The notes under the pieces: model-generated | Database searches by the model: none | Told to the model about the DNA's origin: nothing | The model's input: the letters and a program-made list of their open reading frames with translations, nothing else | Source: Gammaproteobacteria bacterium | Lineage (GTDB): Bacteria; Pseudomonadota; Gammaproteobacteria; Pseudomonadales; Pseudomonadaceae | Direction of reading: 5' to 3' | Length of the DNA: 17,742 nt | NCBI GenBank assembly: GCA_012513235.1 | Contig: JAAZCO010000208.1 | Span: 1 to 17,742, forward strand | Shown: positions 1 to 7,937 of the stretch, one piece after another | Layout: each line of letters opens with the position of its first letter | How positions within the stretch are numbered: position 1 is the first letter of the stretch | Program-made: the position numbers and the translations under genes

Positions 1-404
1 AGCAAATCAGATAAAACGCGCGCGGGGTTCTCTGTTTGCAAGAGTGGACGGTTACGATCTCGAGCCGTACGCGCCAACTGATGCTCCACTGACGCATGCA
101 AATAAATCACAATAGCGCCATGGCGCATGGCCTCTCGATTCTCGGGACGCAGCACGGCACCACCACCGGTAGCCAGCACTAAACCTGGCTGCGCACAGAG
201 CTCGGTAATCACCGCTTGCTCACGATCACGAAAGCCCGCCTCGCCTTCAACATCAAAAATCAGCGGAATACTCGCACCTGTGCGCTCTTCAATTTCTTTA
301 TCAGAATCTTTAAAGGGTAAGCCTAGTTCTTTGGCGAGTAAGCGCCCAATGGTGCTTTTGCCAGCACCCATCGGGCCTATCAAAATATAAGTAGATGTGT
401 GCAT
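1..404 (-). CDS. aroK: Shikimate kinase I, 3' end cut by window edge
   Basis: Phosphorylates shikimate at the 3-hydroxyl with ATP, a cytoplasmic step of the chorismate (aromatic amino acid) pathway. About 134 N-terminal residues are visible of a family length near 170; the C-terminus lies outside the window. The start reads MHTSTYILIGPMGAGKST, with the Walker A motif GPMGAGKST at residues 10-18. Next come the shikimate-binding DSD near residue 33, the GFRDRE stretch with its substrate-binding arginine, and the GGGA loop (ATGGGAV). The RNRPLL lid segment is also present. Its ATG shares one base with the pilQ stop (TAATG), so it is probably translated as the last visible member of the pil operon. 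The pilQ-aroK order is usual in pseudomonads, where aroB normally follows. The identification is firm; only the length is unknown. Confidence 0.97.
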   Translation of the reverse strand, partial: MHTSTYILIGPMGAGKSTIGRLLAKELGLPFKDSDKEIEERTGASIPLIFDVEGEAGFRDREQAVITELCAQPGLVLATGGGAVLRPENREAMRHGAIVIYLHASVEHQLARTARDRNRPLLQTENPARVLSDL

Positions 405-2446
405 TAATTATTCAGTGAGATGGCTTGGTTATTCATAATGCGCGGTGTAATAAACACCAGCAGTTCAGACTTCTGATCTTGGACTATGTCGCGACGAAAT
501 AAGCGACCAACAAAAGGTACATCACCTAAGAAAGGTACTTTTTCAATCGACTTGGTTTGCGTATTAGAAAACACACCACCAATCACAATAGTCTCGCCAT
601 CAGACACCAATACATTGGCATTCACTTCATTCTTTTTAATGGGCGGTACACCATTGAGAGAGTTAGCAAAGTCAGGCTCATCTTTAGTGACTTTGACATC
701 CATAATAATACGATTATCAGGAGTGATTTGTGGCGTCACTTCCAGTGACAATGCCGCCTCTTTAAACGAGGTACTGGTTGAACCGCTAGAGCTAGCCTCC
801 TGATACGGAATTTCTGCACCTTTTAAAATCTTCGCCGTTTCTTTGTCAGAGGTAACAACTTTAGGCTGCGATACCACTTCACCGTTACCGGTTTTCTCCA
901 TGGCCGTCAGCTGCAAATCTAAAATGGCATGATTAGAGACAAATCCAATACCTAAACCAGCTGTTGGACTGTTCACCCCTAAATCAACAAAAGGATTGTC
1001 GCTATCACCGTTACCGGCTTGACCACTGGTATTCCAGCTGCCACTACCCTTTTTAATGCTACCGCCCCAGCGTACACCTAGGCTTTTACTGTAATCGACG
1101 TTAGCTTCCACAATGCGCGCTTCAATCATCACTTGGCGCACAGGGATGTCCAGTTGCGCCACCACACGGCGTAACTCATCTAACTTGTCTTGGGTTTGAT
1201 AGGCAATAATACTGTTGGTGCGGTCATCGACAGTGACTGAGCCACGCTCATCACTTTGCCCACTGCCACTGGTCACCGACTGAAATAAAGCGGCAATCTG
1301 TGCTGCTTTAGCATAGTTCACCTGGATTAATTCACGACGCAAAGGAGCCAGCTCGGCAATTTGCTTTTGTGCCTGCATTTCTTGACGCTCACGCGCAGCA
1401 ATTTCATCCGCTGGAGCAATCAATAACACATTACCAATCATGCGCTTATCAAGACTTTTAGTTTTCAGCACTAGATCCAAAGCTTGATCCCAAGGCACGC
1501 TTTGCAAACGCAAAGTAATATTGCCCTGTACGGTATCACTGGCGACGAGATTTAAATCGGTAAAGTCCGCAATCAACTGAAGTACTGAGCGCACATCAAT
1601 ATCTTGGAAGTTCAGTGAGAGTTTTTCACCTGTGTAGGCAAAACGCTCAACGTTGCGCTTTTCGATTTCTTCTTGACTGACGGGCTTAACGCTAATGGTT
1701 AACTGGTTATCTGTTTGATAGGCCAAGTAATCATAAAAACCTGTTGGCTCAATCACTATTGAGACCTTATCGTTTCTTTCACTGGCGCTCACAAACTGCA
1801 CAGGTGTAGCAAAATCCTTCACATCCAAGCGTACACGTAGTGCTTCAGGCAACGCTGACTTGGCAAAGGTCACGCGGATTTTACCGCCTTGATCTTCAAT
1901 ATCAGGGGTAGTGCTGTCATCACTCAGATCAATAATGACATTACCCGCACCTTGCTCACCGCGCTGAAAATCAATATTGCGAATACCTTTTGGCTCAAAC
2001 ACTTTAGGCTGGGGCGCTGGTGCAACTGCATTCACCACCGGAGCTGCTTGACGCGGACGCAGTTGCGCTCCCTCACCAACAACAATATACAAATTCTTAC
2101 CATCAACACGAGTGTTGTAAGGTGAAGAACTGGTCATGTTAATAATCAAGCGTACTAAGTCAGCTGTTTCCACAATATTGACACTGCGTACATTGCCATT
2201 ACCCAGCTCACGACTTTTAATCCCCAGCTTGTTTTTCACCCCAGGTAAATCCAGTGCAATACGCGCCGGCTGTTCAATGGTATAGCCGTTAGGAGTGTTT
2301 ATCGGTTGATCAAATGCGAGTTTAAGCTCAATTTGTCCACCGGGTAACGCCGCTACATCCATAGTTTGCAAGTTAACGGCAAGCAATGCTGGCGAAAGTA
2401 TAACGGCCAAAAAAGCCAGACCAATACGAGAGAGTTTTATTTTCAT
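404..2446 (-). CDS. pilQ: Type IV pilus secretin PilQ
   Basis: Forms the outer-membrane multimeric pore through which the type IV pilus leaves the cell. From the chosen ATG it is 680 residues. A signal peptide (KIKLSRIGLAFLAVIL, then SPALLA) ends near residue 23. Two AMIN peptidoglycan-binding domains follow at roughly 27-120 and 155-255, split by a Pro/Ala-rich linker. An STN domain lies at about 273-345 (LSLNFQDIDVRSVLQLIADF) and a second N-domain at about 370-435 (ELIQVNYAKA to QLDIPVRQ). The secretin pore occupies about 440-675, with the signature VPFLGDVPFVGRLFRR at 637-652. The start is uncertain. A GTG at 2497, directly after the pilP stop, has a better Shine-Dalgarno (AGGAG, 9 nt upstream) and would add 17 residues before the signal peptide. 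I prefer 2446 because it gives a normal signal-peptide n-region and matches my memory of Pseudomonas PilQ. It ends in TAATG, overlapping aroK by one base. Confidence 0.96.
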   Translation of the reverse strand: MKIKLSRIGLAFLAVILSPALLAVNLQTMDVAALPGGQIELKLAFDQPINTPNGYTIEQPARIALDLPGVKNKLGIKSRELGNGNVRSVNIVETADLVRLIINMTSSSPYNTRVDGKNLYIVVGEGAQLRPRQAAPVVNAVAPAPQPKVFEPKGIRNIDFQRGEQGAGNVIIDLSDDSTTPDIEDQGGKIRVTFAKSALPEALRVRLDVKDFATPVQFVSASERNDKVSIVIEPTGFYDYLAYQTDNQLTISVKPVSQEEIEKRNVERFAYTGEKLSLNFQDIDVRSVLQLIADFTDLNLVASDTVQGNITLRLQSVPWDQALDLVLKTKSLDKRMIGNVLLIAPADEIAARERQEMQAQKQIAELAPLRRELIQVNYAKAAQIAALFQSVTSGSGQSDERGSVTVDDRTNSIIAYQTQDKLDELRRVVAQLDIPVRQVMIEARIVEANVDYSKSLGVRWGGSIKKGSGSWNTSGQAGNGDSDNPFVDLGVNSPTAGLGIGFVSNHAILDLQLTAMEKTGNGEVVSQPKVVTSDKETAKILKGAEIPYQEASSSGSTSTSFKEAALSLEVTPQITPDNRIIMDVKVTKDEPDFANSLNGVPPIKKNEVNANVLVSDGETIVIGGVFSNTQTKSIEKVPFLGDVPFVGRLFRRDIVQDQKSELLVFITPRIMNNQAISLNN

Positions 2447-2497
2447 GTTATCCATCCGCCGTGCTTTCCAATAGTCAGTTTTCATAGCTTGCTTCAC

Positions 2498-3025
2498 TTA
2501 AGAGCGCTCCTGCAAAGCCAGAGTCCGTGGCCGTTCTAACCAGCCACCATCGCCATCAGAAACAATTTCAACCACTTCAATTCCTGCTGCCGTGATCGCG
2601 ACAATGCGACCATGATTCGTACCGATATAATCACCAATACCTACTCGGTGCACACCATCGCCACCGCGTACCAAGGCATAAGTACCGGCTGTATTCGCTA
2701 AAGTACCGACCATGACAAAGTTCTCAATATTAAAGCCTTCCAGAAACTGTCGTACACGTGTTTCATCAGGCTTAATATCTACATCACCTTTTGCGCGGTT
2801 GCTTAATTCAATTTTTATTGGAGGTTGAAAAGGACTACGGTAAGTGCTCGCTAGGTAAGTAAAAGGCTCGTAGACTTCTTCTTTTGGCATCGCCTCAATC
2901 GCACCCTTAGGGCTTGATCTAACCTCATCCATAAAAGCCTGTAGGTCGGCATACTCTTTGTCTGAGTCGCAACCAGCCAAACTAGCCGCCAATAATGTCA
3001 CAACAATATACTGAAAACCCTTCAT
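2498..3025 (-). CDS. pilP: Type IV pilus lipoprotein PilP
   Basis: Inner-membrane lipoprotein that links the PilN/PilO periplasmic complex to the PilQ secretin. It has 175 residues, the usual length. A lipoprotein signal is clear: a hydrophobic stretch from residue 7, then the lipobox LAGC with the acylated cysteine at position 19. A flexible region runs to about residue 80 (with the YRSPFQPP motif). A beta-rich HR domain (about 85-165) contains MVGTLANTAGTYALV and HRVGIGDYIGTNHGRI, typical of the family. The ATG overlaps the pilO stop by one base (TAATG), with GGGAG 10 nt upstream. The last codons carry the AGGAG that could serve an upstream GTG start of pilQ. It is the fourth gene of the pilMNOPQ operon. 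Confidence 0.97.
   Translation of the reverse strand: MKGFQYIVVTLLAASLAGCDSDKEYADLQAFMDEVRSSPKGAIEAMPKEEVYEPFTYLASTYRSPFQPPIKIELSNRAKGDVDIKPDETRVRQFLEGFNIENFVMVGTLANTAGTYALVRGGDGVHRVGIGDYIGTNHGRIVAITAAGIEVVEIVSDGDGGWLERPRTLALQERS
2507..2511 (-). promoter_or_regulatory. Shine-Dalgarno AGGAG before the alternative GTG start of pilQ
   Basis: AGGAG on the minus strand lies within the last codons of pilP, 9 nt before the GTG at 2497-2495, which abuts the pilP TAA. It is the best ribosome site in this junction. The ATG at 2446 has only the weaker GGAT-type sequence before it. The site may load ribosomes for a longer PilQ precursor or support reinitiation further downstream. Confidence 0.5.
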
Positions 3026-3648
3026 TATTTCTGAGCTCCCTGATCATTGTAGCGATAGGTTTTCACCAGAATATCCATCATCAGCTTAGTATTATTGGTG
3101 GCACTGACCGGACGTATAGAAAAGTCATGCAAAGTCACAATACGCGGCATTCCAGCCACCGCACTGACAAAAGTGGCAAGATCATGGTAGCTACCAAACA
3201 CTTTGATCTTAATCGGCAACTCAATATAAAAAGGTTGTGTCACTTCAGCGAGCAATTTAATTTCTTCAAACTCCAAACCTGAGTTGAGTCCAGCGCTGGT
3301 AATATCTTCAAGTAAGCCCGGCACTTCTGTATCACTGGGCAATTGACGCAATAAGGCCTCAAATGAAGCTTCCATTAATTGCATCTGCTCGGTGTACCTT
3401 TCAAGGTTAGCAGCCTGGCTGACTTTTGTTGTAAATTGTTGCTTCAATGATGCTTCTTCAGCTTTATTGCGCTCAATCACATCTTGCAGGTCGGTCAAGT
3501 GCATAAAATAACCCAGCACCAACACTGCAATAAATGCCAGTACGCAGGCTAAGGCGCGCACAGCGGCTGGCCAAGAACCAATGTTATTCAGGTCCAGCTC
3601 AGAGAAATCGATTTTGCCCAAGTTTTTGAAGGAGTCCAATACACTCAT
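3025..3648 (-). CDS. pilO: Type IV pilus inner-membrane protein PilO
   Basis: Bitopic inner-membrane protein that pairs with PilN to form the periplasmic alignment complex of the pilus machine. It has 207 residues: a short cytoplasmic N-terminus, one transmembrane segment at about 29-49 (ALACVLAFIAVLVLGYF), a predicted coiled coil at about 52-100 rich in E/K/Q, and a C-terminal ferredoxin-like domain from about 105 (LPSDTEVPGLLEDITSAG onwards). The start overlaps the pilN stop by four bases (ATGA). AAGGAG stands 7 nt upstream, so translation is probably coupled but also has its own ribosome site. Domain order, length and position between pilN and pilP make the assignment secure. Confidence 0.97.
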   Translation of the reverse strand: MSVLDSFKNLGKIDFSELDLNNIGSWPAAVRALACVLAFIAVLVLGYFMHLTDLQDVIERNKAEEASLKQQFTTKVSQAANLERYTEQMQLMEASFEALLRQLPSDTEVPGLLEDITSAGLNSGLEFEEIKLLAEVTQPFYIELPIKIKVFGSYHDLATFVSAVAGMPRIVTLHDFSIRPVSATNNTKLMMDILVKTYRYNDQGAQK

Positions 3649-4220
3649 TGCTGCGCTCCTTGCTTCTCGCGTTCATGGGGTACGATCTGCTGCACAGTAA
3701 GCTTAAAGGTATTGTTTTGATCGGCTCGATCAGTACTTAAAGCCTTCACTTCAGTTAAATTCGGCGTACTGAGCCAATCGGATGCTTCTTGGTTGCGCAT
3801 TAAGCTGGAAACTAAGTTATTCGACTCCGCCGCACCTTCAATCGAAATAGTCTGACCAACCATTTTCAAGTCAGTGAAGTAAACACCATCTGGCAAAGTG
3901 CGCACGAGTTGATCAAATACCCTAGCTACAATCGGTCGATTACCTTGCAAGTCATGAATAATCTTCATGCGCTCGACAAGCTGTTGGCGACGCGTTTTCA
4001 GTTCACGAATCTCTTTAATGCGAAAATCTAAAGTAGCATTTTCAGCACGAATAAATTCATTACGTAGATTTTGTTGATCAATTTTCGCATTAAAGTATTG
4101 ATCAGCCAGCAGCACACAAGCGCCAGCTAAAACCAACACAGACACTAAAGTCACTAAAAACTGCTTTTTACGCTCTTCGCGTAACTGGTCACGCCATGGT
4201 AGTAAGTTGATGCGCGCCAT
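3645..4220 (-). CDS. pilN: Type IV pilus inner-membrane protein PilN
   Basis: Bitopic protein that joins cytoplasmic PilM to the periplasmic PilO/PilP complex. It has 191 residues. The N-terminal motif INLLPWR (residues 4-10) is the conserved peptide that binds the cleft of PilM. A single transmembrane helix follows at about 21-39 (FLVTLVSVLVLAGACVLLA), then a coiled coil at about 42-90, then an alpha/beta ferredoxin-like domain (VRTLPDGVYFTDLKMVGQTI and beyond). The start overlaps the pilM stop by one base (TGATG), with GAGGAG 9 nt upstream inside pilM. Nothing is unusual for the family. Confidence 0.97.
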   Translation of the reverse strand: MARINLLPWRDQLREERKKQFLVTLVSVLVLAGACVLLADQYFNAKIDQQNLRNEFIRAENATLDFRIKEIRELKTRRQQLVERMKIIHDLQGNRPIVARVFDQLVRTLPDGVYFTDLKMVGQTISIEGAAESNNLVSSLMRNQEASDWLSTPNLTEVKALSTDRADQNNTFKLTVQQIVPHEREKQGAQQ

Positions 4221-5284
4221 CAGTCAAAACTCCTCATAGCCAAACCACAAGCAATCATCAGCGAAGGTGCATCATTAGCTAAGGCACCCGCATTGACTTT
4301 ATTACTGAGGGTCATATTTGCAAATGGATTAGCGACCAAGGTTGGTGTGCCAATGACACTTTGCACCTGCCGATCTAAACCAACAATCGAAGAGGTGCCG
4401 CCCGCTAAAACAATATAGTCGACTTGACTGTACTGCCCTGCGGCAAAGAAAAACTGCAAAGAACGCGATATTTGCTGCACTACAGATTCTTTAAAAGGGT
4501 TTAACACTTCACTTTCATAGTCGTCAGGCAAACCACCTTGTTGCTTGGCTAAATCGGCGTCTTCTTGAGGTAAGCCGTAACGACGCTGAATTTCATCAGT
4601 CAGTTGCTTGCCACCAAAAAGCTGTTCACGTGTATAAATTGTTTTGTCATTGTGCAGCACGCTTAAAGTCATCATAGTGGCGCCAATATCGACTACAGCG
4701 ACAGTCAACTCTTTATCGCCACTACCCAACTGCTCAGCTAATAAAGCGAAGGCACGTTCTAAGGCATAGGCCTCAATTTCTACAACTTTGGCTGTCAGTC
4801 CTGCTAATGCTAAGGCCGCTTCACGCACTTCAACGTTTTCCTTACGACACGCTGCTAACAACACATTAACTCGCCCATTGCCGCGCGGTGCAGGTCCCTG
4901 CACCTCAAAATCAATCGCAACTTCTTCTAATGGGTAAGGAATATACTGATCAGCTTCCATTTTCAGCTGAATTTCTAACTCTTCGTCAGTCAGCCCATCG
5001 TCCATTTCAATGGTTTTGGTAATCACTGCCGAACCTGCCACAGCAACTGCAGCATACTTGGCCTTGGTTCCTGATTTTTCTACCAAGCGGGCAATGACTT
5101 GGCCAACTGTTTCCAATTGCGCAATGTTCTTCTCAACCACAGCGGTTGCCGGCAGCGGCTCAACAGCATATGCCTCGACTTTATAACGTTGACCTGAACG
5201 GCTTAACTCAATCAGCTTGACCGTGGTCGAACTGATATCAATTCCAAGCAGCGTATTTGCTTTTTTTTTGAAGAGCCCTAGCAC
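4220..5284 (-). CDS. pilM: Type IV pilus actin-like protein PilM
   Basis: Cytoplasmic actin/FtsA-like ATP-binding protein that binds the PilN N-terminus and anchors the pilus alignment complex. I start it at the GTG at 5284, giving 354 residues beginning MLGLFKKKANTLLGIDISST. That is the length I remember for P. aeruginosa PilM, and the GTG has AGGA 8 nt upstream. The frame stays open to an ATG at 5353, but the extra 23 residues (VHRKFNRTDDTDAYRN) have no PilM character. Actin-fold motifs are visible: phosphate-1 loop GIDISSTTVKL (14-24), phosphate-2 VVDIGATMMTL (197-207) and the adenosine loop YIVLAGGTSSI (290-300). EADQYIPYPLEEV is a strongly conserved pseudomonad segment. It is the first gene of the pil operon and divergent from ponA. 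Confidence 0.96.
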   Translation of the reverse strand: MLGLFKKKANTLLGIDISSTTVKLIELSRSGQRYKVEAYAVEPLPATAVVEKNIAQLETVGQVIARLVEKSGTKAKYAAVAVAGSAVITKTIEMDDGLTDEELEIQLKMEADQYIPYPLEEVAIDFEVQGPAPRGNGRVNVLLAACRKENVEVREAALALAGLTAKVVEIEAYALERAFALLAEQLGSGDKELTVAVVDIGATMMTLSVLHNDKTIYTREQLFGGKQLTDEIQRRYGLPQEDADLAKQQGGLPDDYESEVLNPFKESVVQQISRSLQFFFAAGQYSQVDYIVLAGGTSSIVGLDRQVQSVIGTPTLVANPFANMTLSNKVNAGALANDAPSLMIACGLAMRSFD

Positions 5285-5471
5285 AACTGCATTCCTATAA
5301 GCGTCCGTATCATCTGTACGGTTAAATTTTCTATGCACATCCAAAACACTCATTCACCAGAAAGCGTAAATAGCTTCTGTGGATTAAACGAGCTTATAAT
5401 GTGTCCTGTTTTATTATGTGTTGCTGCAATCTTCACATCTCACAATTTTATTTGGGAATCCAATAGCCTTG
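5285..5471. promoter_or_regulatory. Divergent pilM / ponA promoter region
   Basis: Between the pilM GTG and the ponA ATG. A consensus -10 TATAAT for the plus strand sits at 5395-5400, which would start ponA transcription near 5407 with a leader of about 65 nt. No convincing -35 is visible 16-18 bp upstream. The TTATAA core is self-complementary, so the site could also be read towards pilM. The only purine-rich sequence before the ponA ATG is GGGAA, about 13 nt upstream, which is weak. Positions are tentative. Confidence 0.45.
5293..5296 (-). promoter_or_regulatory. Shine-Dalgarno AGGA deciding the pilM GTG start
   Basis: AGGA on the minus strand, 8 nt before GTG at 5284-5282. It supports the shorter, family-length PilM over the open upstream extension to 5353. 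Confidence 0.6.
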
Positions 5472-7877
5472 ATGCACTTGCTGAAATTCCTCTTCGCAAC
5501 ACTGGTTGCCATTGTTTGTAGCATAGCACTGGGTCTGAGCGGTGCTTTTTTATACCTCAGCCCCAACCTGCCTTCTGTTGAATCATTACGCAGTATAGAA
5601 CTACAGATTCCTTTACGGGTCTATAGCAGCGATGCAAAGTTAATCGCTGAGTTTGGAGAAATGCGACGATCCCCTATCGCCTTTGATGACATTCCTAAAA
5701 ACTTTATTCATGCGTTACTCGCTGCAGAAGACGACAACTTTGCTAATCACCACGGTGTTGACCCCGGCAGTCTATTGCGTGCAGCTGCGCAAATTCTTAA
5801 AACAGGCCGCATTCAGACCGGTGGTAGTACCATCACCATGCAAGTGGCAAAGAACTTTTTCCTCTCCAGTGAGCGTAGTTTTTCCCGCAAAGCCAATGAA
5901 ATTCTCTTGGCGCTACAGATTGAGCGTGAATTAACTAAAGATGAGATTCTAGAGCTTTATATCAATAAAATATACCTCGGCAATCGCGCCTACGGAATTG
6001 AAGCCGCTTCGCAGGTCTACTACGGCAAATCCATCACTGAAATCAGCTTAGCAGAAATGGCGATGATTGCAGGATTACCCAAAGCACCGTCGCGCTTTAA
6101 TCCCATCGCTAACCCAACACGCAGCATGGAACGTCGTAACTGGATTTTAGGCCGTATGCTGAAACTGGGGCGCATTTCCGAGCAAGCCTATCAAGATGCC
6201 ATTGCAGAACCGCTGACTGCGCGCCTGCATATTTCCGCACCCGACATCTACGCCCCTTATATAGCCGAAATGGCTCGCGCAGAGATGGTGGGTAAGTTTG
6301 GTGGCCAGGCTTATACCGACGGTTATAGCGTCACCACTACAGTACCTGCTGACTTACAAATTCAAGCTAATCAAGCTGTGCAAACGGGGCTGGTGAATTA
6401 CGATCAACGTCACGGTTATCGCAAGCCAGAGCAAACCGCCATTGCTCAAGCACAGTGGCCAGAAGCTCTTGCTAAAGCACGCACTATTACCCAGTTTTTA
6501 CCCGCCATAGTGACCCAAGTGCAAGACGATGGCATCACCGTACTTTTAGCCAATGGCGAACAAGAACCAGTGACCTGGCAAAGCATGCGCTGGGCGCGCC
6601 CTTTTATTAATAATCGCAGTATGGGCGCTGCACCACGACGCCCTGCGGATATTGTCCAAGTAGGAGATATGGTGCGCGTACGTCGTCAAGCCGATAATTC
6701 ATTGGGCTTTTCGCAAATCCCTAAGGCCCAGGCCGCATTGGTCTCACTGGATCCTAACAACGGTGCAATACGCGCCTTAGTGGGTGGCTTATCATTTGAG
6801 CAAAGTAACTATAACCGTGCTATTCAAGCCAAGCGCCAACCAGGCTCAAGTTTTAAACCTTTCATCTACAGTGCGGCTTTGGATGCGGGCTATACCGCAG
6901 CAACCTTAGTGGCTGATGAGCCGCTGGAAGTGTTTGAACCCGGCATGAAAGATATCTGGCGCCCGAAAAACGATACCAATACGTTTCTTGGTCCCATTCG
7001 AGTACGTGAAGGTTTATACCGCTCACGCAATATCGTTTCGATTCGTTTGCTGCAAGATATCGGAATGAAATATGCGCACAACTACATCAGTCAGTTTGGT
7101 TTTAACGCTGATGACTTACCGCGTAATTTATCTCTAGCCTTAGGCACGGCAACGCTCACACCATTAGAAATCACCACCGGTTGGACAACTTTTGCCAACG
7201 GCGGCTTCAAAGTGACACCTTATTTAATTGAGCGCATTGAAAACCGTGATGGCCAAACCATCTTTTTAGCCAATCCAGCACTGACACCCGCAGGTAAACG
7301 CGAACGCGCACAAAGTATTACTGAAGAGCAAATTCTTGCCGGCAGCGAGCTTGAGCCACAACTGGAAGCCCCACGCATTATTGATGAGCGCACGGCATAT
7401 ATTATGACCAGCATGCTCAAAGATGTGATTACCCGAGGTACTGGGCGCCGTGCTCTGAGCTTAAACCGTACCGACCTAGCAGGTAAAACAGGTACCACTA
7501 ACGACTCGAAAGACAGCTGGTTTGCTGGGTATAACAGCGATGTGGTGACCAGCGTTTGGGCGGGCTTTGACCAACCCACCAGTCTCGGACGCAATGAATA
7601 CGGCGGAACTATAGCCTTACCCATCTGGATTGATTATATGGCTTACGCTCTCAAAGATAAGCCCATGCATACCATGAAAGAGCCCTCTGGCATGATGACC
7701 CTAAGAATTGACCCAGTCACTGGGCGCATTGCTCGCCCCGGCACGCCCAATGCCTATTTTGAGCTGTTTAAAAGCGAAGATGCACCACCCACCATGGATG
7801 AGTTTGAAAACAGCTGGGATGTACCGGGCAGCAACTATTTTGATCAGCCAGAAATAGCGCCCATCGATCTCTTTTAA
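5472..7877 (+). CDS. ponA: Bifunctional penicillin-binding protein 1A (transglycosylase/transpeptidase)
   Basis: Class A penicillin-binding protein (PBP1A/MrcA) that polymerises lipid II glycan and cross-links the peptides in the periplasm. I start it at the ATG at 5472 (MHLLKFLFATLVAIV), giving 801 residues. The frame is open to 5418, but that extension does not resemble the family. A cytoplasmic tip and transmembrane anchor occupy about residues 3-28. The GT51 domain (about 45-225) has catalytic Glu86 in AAEDDNF and the GGSTITMQ and RKANEILLALQIE motifs. An OB-like insert follows at about 300-415. The transpeptidase domain has SSFK at 459-462 (nucleophile Ser459), SRN at 518-520 and KTGTT from 672. 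The segment before the last third of the transpeptidase is shorter than I recall for P. aeruginosa. It ends in APIDLF. It is divergent from pilM and followed by a strong terminator. Confidence 0.97.
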   Translation: MHLLKFLFATLVAIVCSIALGLSGAFLYLSPNLPSVESLRSIELQIPLRVYSSDAKLIAEFGEMRRSPIAFDDIPKNFIHALLAAEDDNFANHHGVDPGSLLRAAAQILKTGRIQTGGSTITMQVAKNFFLSSERSFSRKANEILLALQIERELTKDEILELYINKIYLGNRAYGIEAASQVYYGKSITEISLAEMAMIAGLPKAPSRFNPIANPTRSMERRNWILGRMLKLGRISEQAYQDAIAEPLTARLHISAPDIYAPYIAEMARAEMVGKFGGQAYTDGYSVTTTVPADLQIQANQAVQTGLVNYDQRHGYRKPEQTAIAQAQWPEALAKARTITQFLPAIVTQVQDDGITVLLANGEQEPVTWQSMRWARPFINNRSMGAAPRRPADIVQVGDMVRVRRQADNSLGFSQIPKAQAALVSLDPNNGAIRALVGGLSFEQSNYNRAIQAKRQPGSSFKPFIYSAALDAGYTAATLVADEPLEVFEPGMKDIWRPKNDTNTFLGPIRVREGLYRSRNIVSIRLLQDIGMKYAHNYISQFGFNADDLPRNLSLALGTATLTPLEITTGWTTFANGGFKVTPYLIERIENRDGQTIFLANPALTPAGKRERAQSITEEQILAGSELEPQLEAPRIIDERTAYIMTSMLKDVITRGTGRRALSLNRTDLAGKTGTTNDSKDSWFAGYNSDVVTSVWAGFDQPTSLGRNEYGGTIALPIWIDYMAYALKDKPMHTMKEPSGMMTLRIDPVTGRIARPGTPNAYFELFKSEDAPPTMDEFENSWDVPGSNYFDQPEIAPIDLF

Positions 7878-7894
7878 CTCTGTACTGCATCAAT

Positions 7895-7926
7895 AAAAAA
7901 CCCGCTTAAAGCGGGCTTTTTTATTG
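7895..7926. terminator. Bidirectional intrinsic terminator between ponA and maeB
   Basis: CCCGC (7901-7905) pairs with GCGGG (7911-7915) around a short TTAAA loop. The stem is flanked by an A-run at 7895-7900 and a T-run at 7917-7922, so it works in both directions. It lies 18 nt after the ponA stop and just before the end of the convergent maeB. Confidence 0.9.
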
Positions 7927-7937
7927 TCGATTAAAAC

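Noticed and set aside
127..390. Plus-strand frame of 87 codons over aroK
   Set aside because: It lies wholly antisense to a clear shikimate kinase with an intact Walker motif; its Ser/Pro-rich peptide has no domain character.
5285..5353. Upstream extension of pilM to the ATG at 5353
   Set aside because: The 23 extra residues do not resemble PilM. The GTG at 5284 has an AGGA ribosome site and gives the family length of 354.
5418..5471. Upstream extension of ponA to the ATG at 5418
   Set aside because: The 18 extra residues sit before a normal membrane-anchor start (MHLLKFLFATL) and would overlap the promoter leader.
7220..7624. Minus-strand frame of 134 codons inside ponA
   Set aside because: Antisense to the transpeptidase domain, where the KTG motif and neighbours are conserved; no independent signal.
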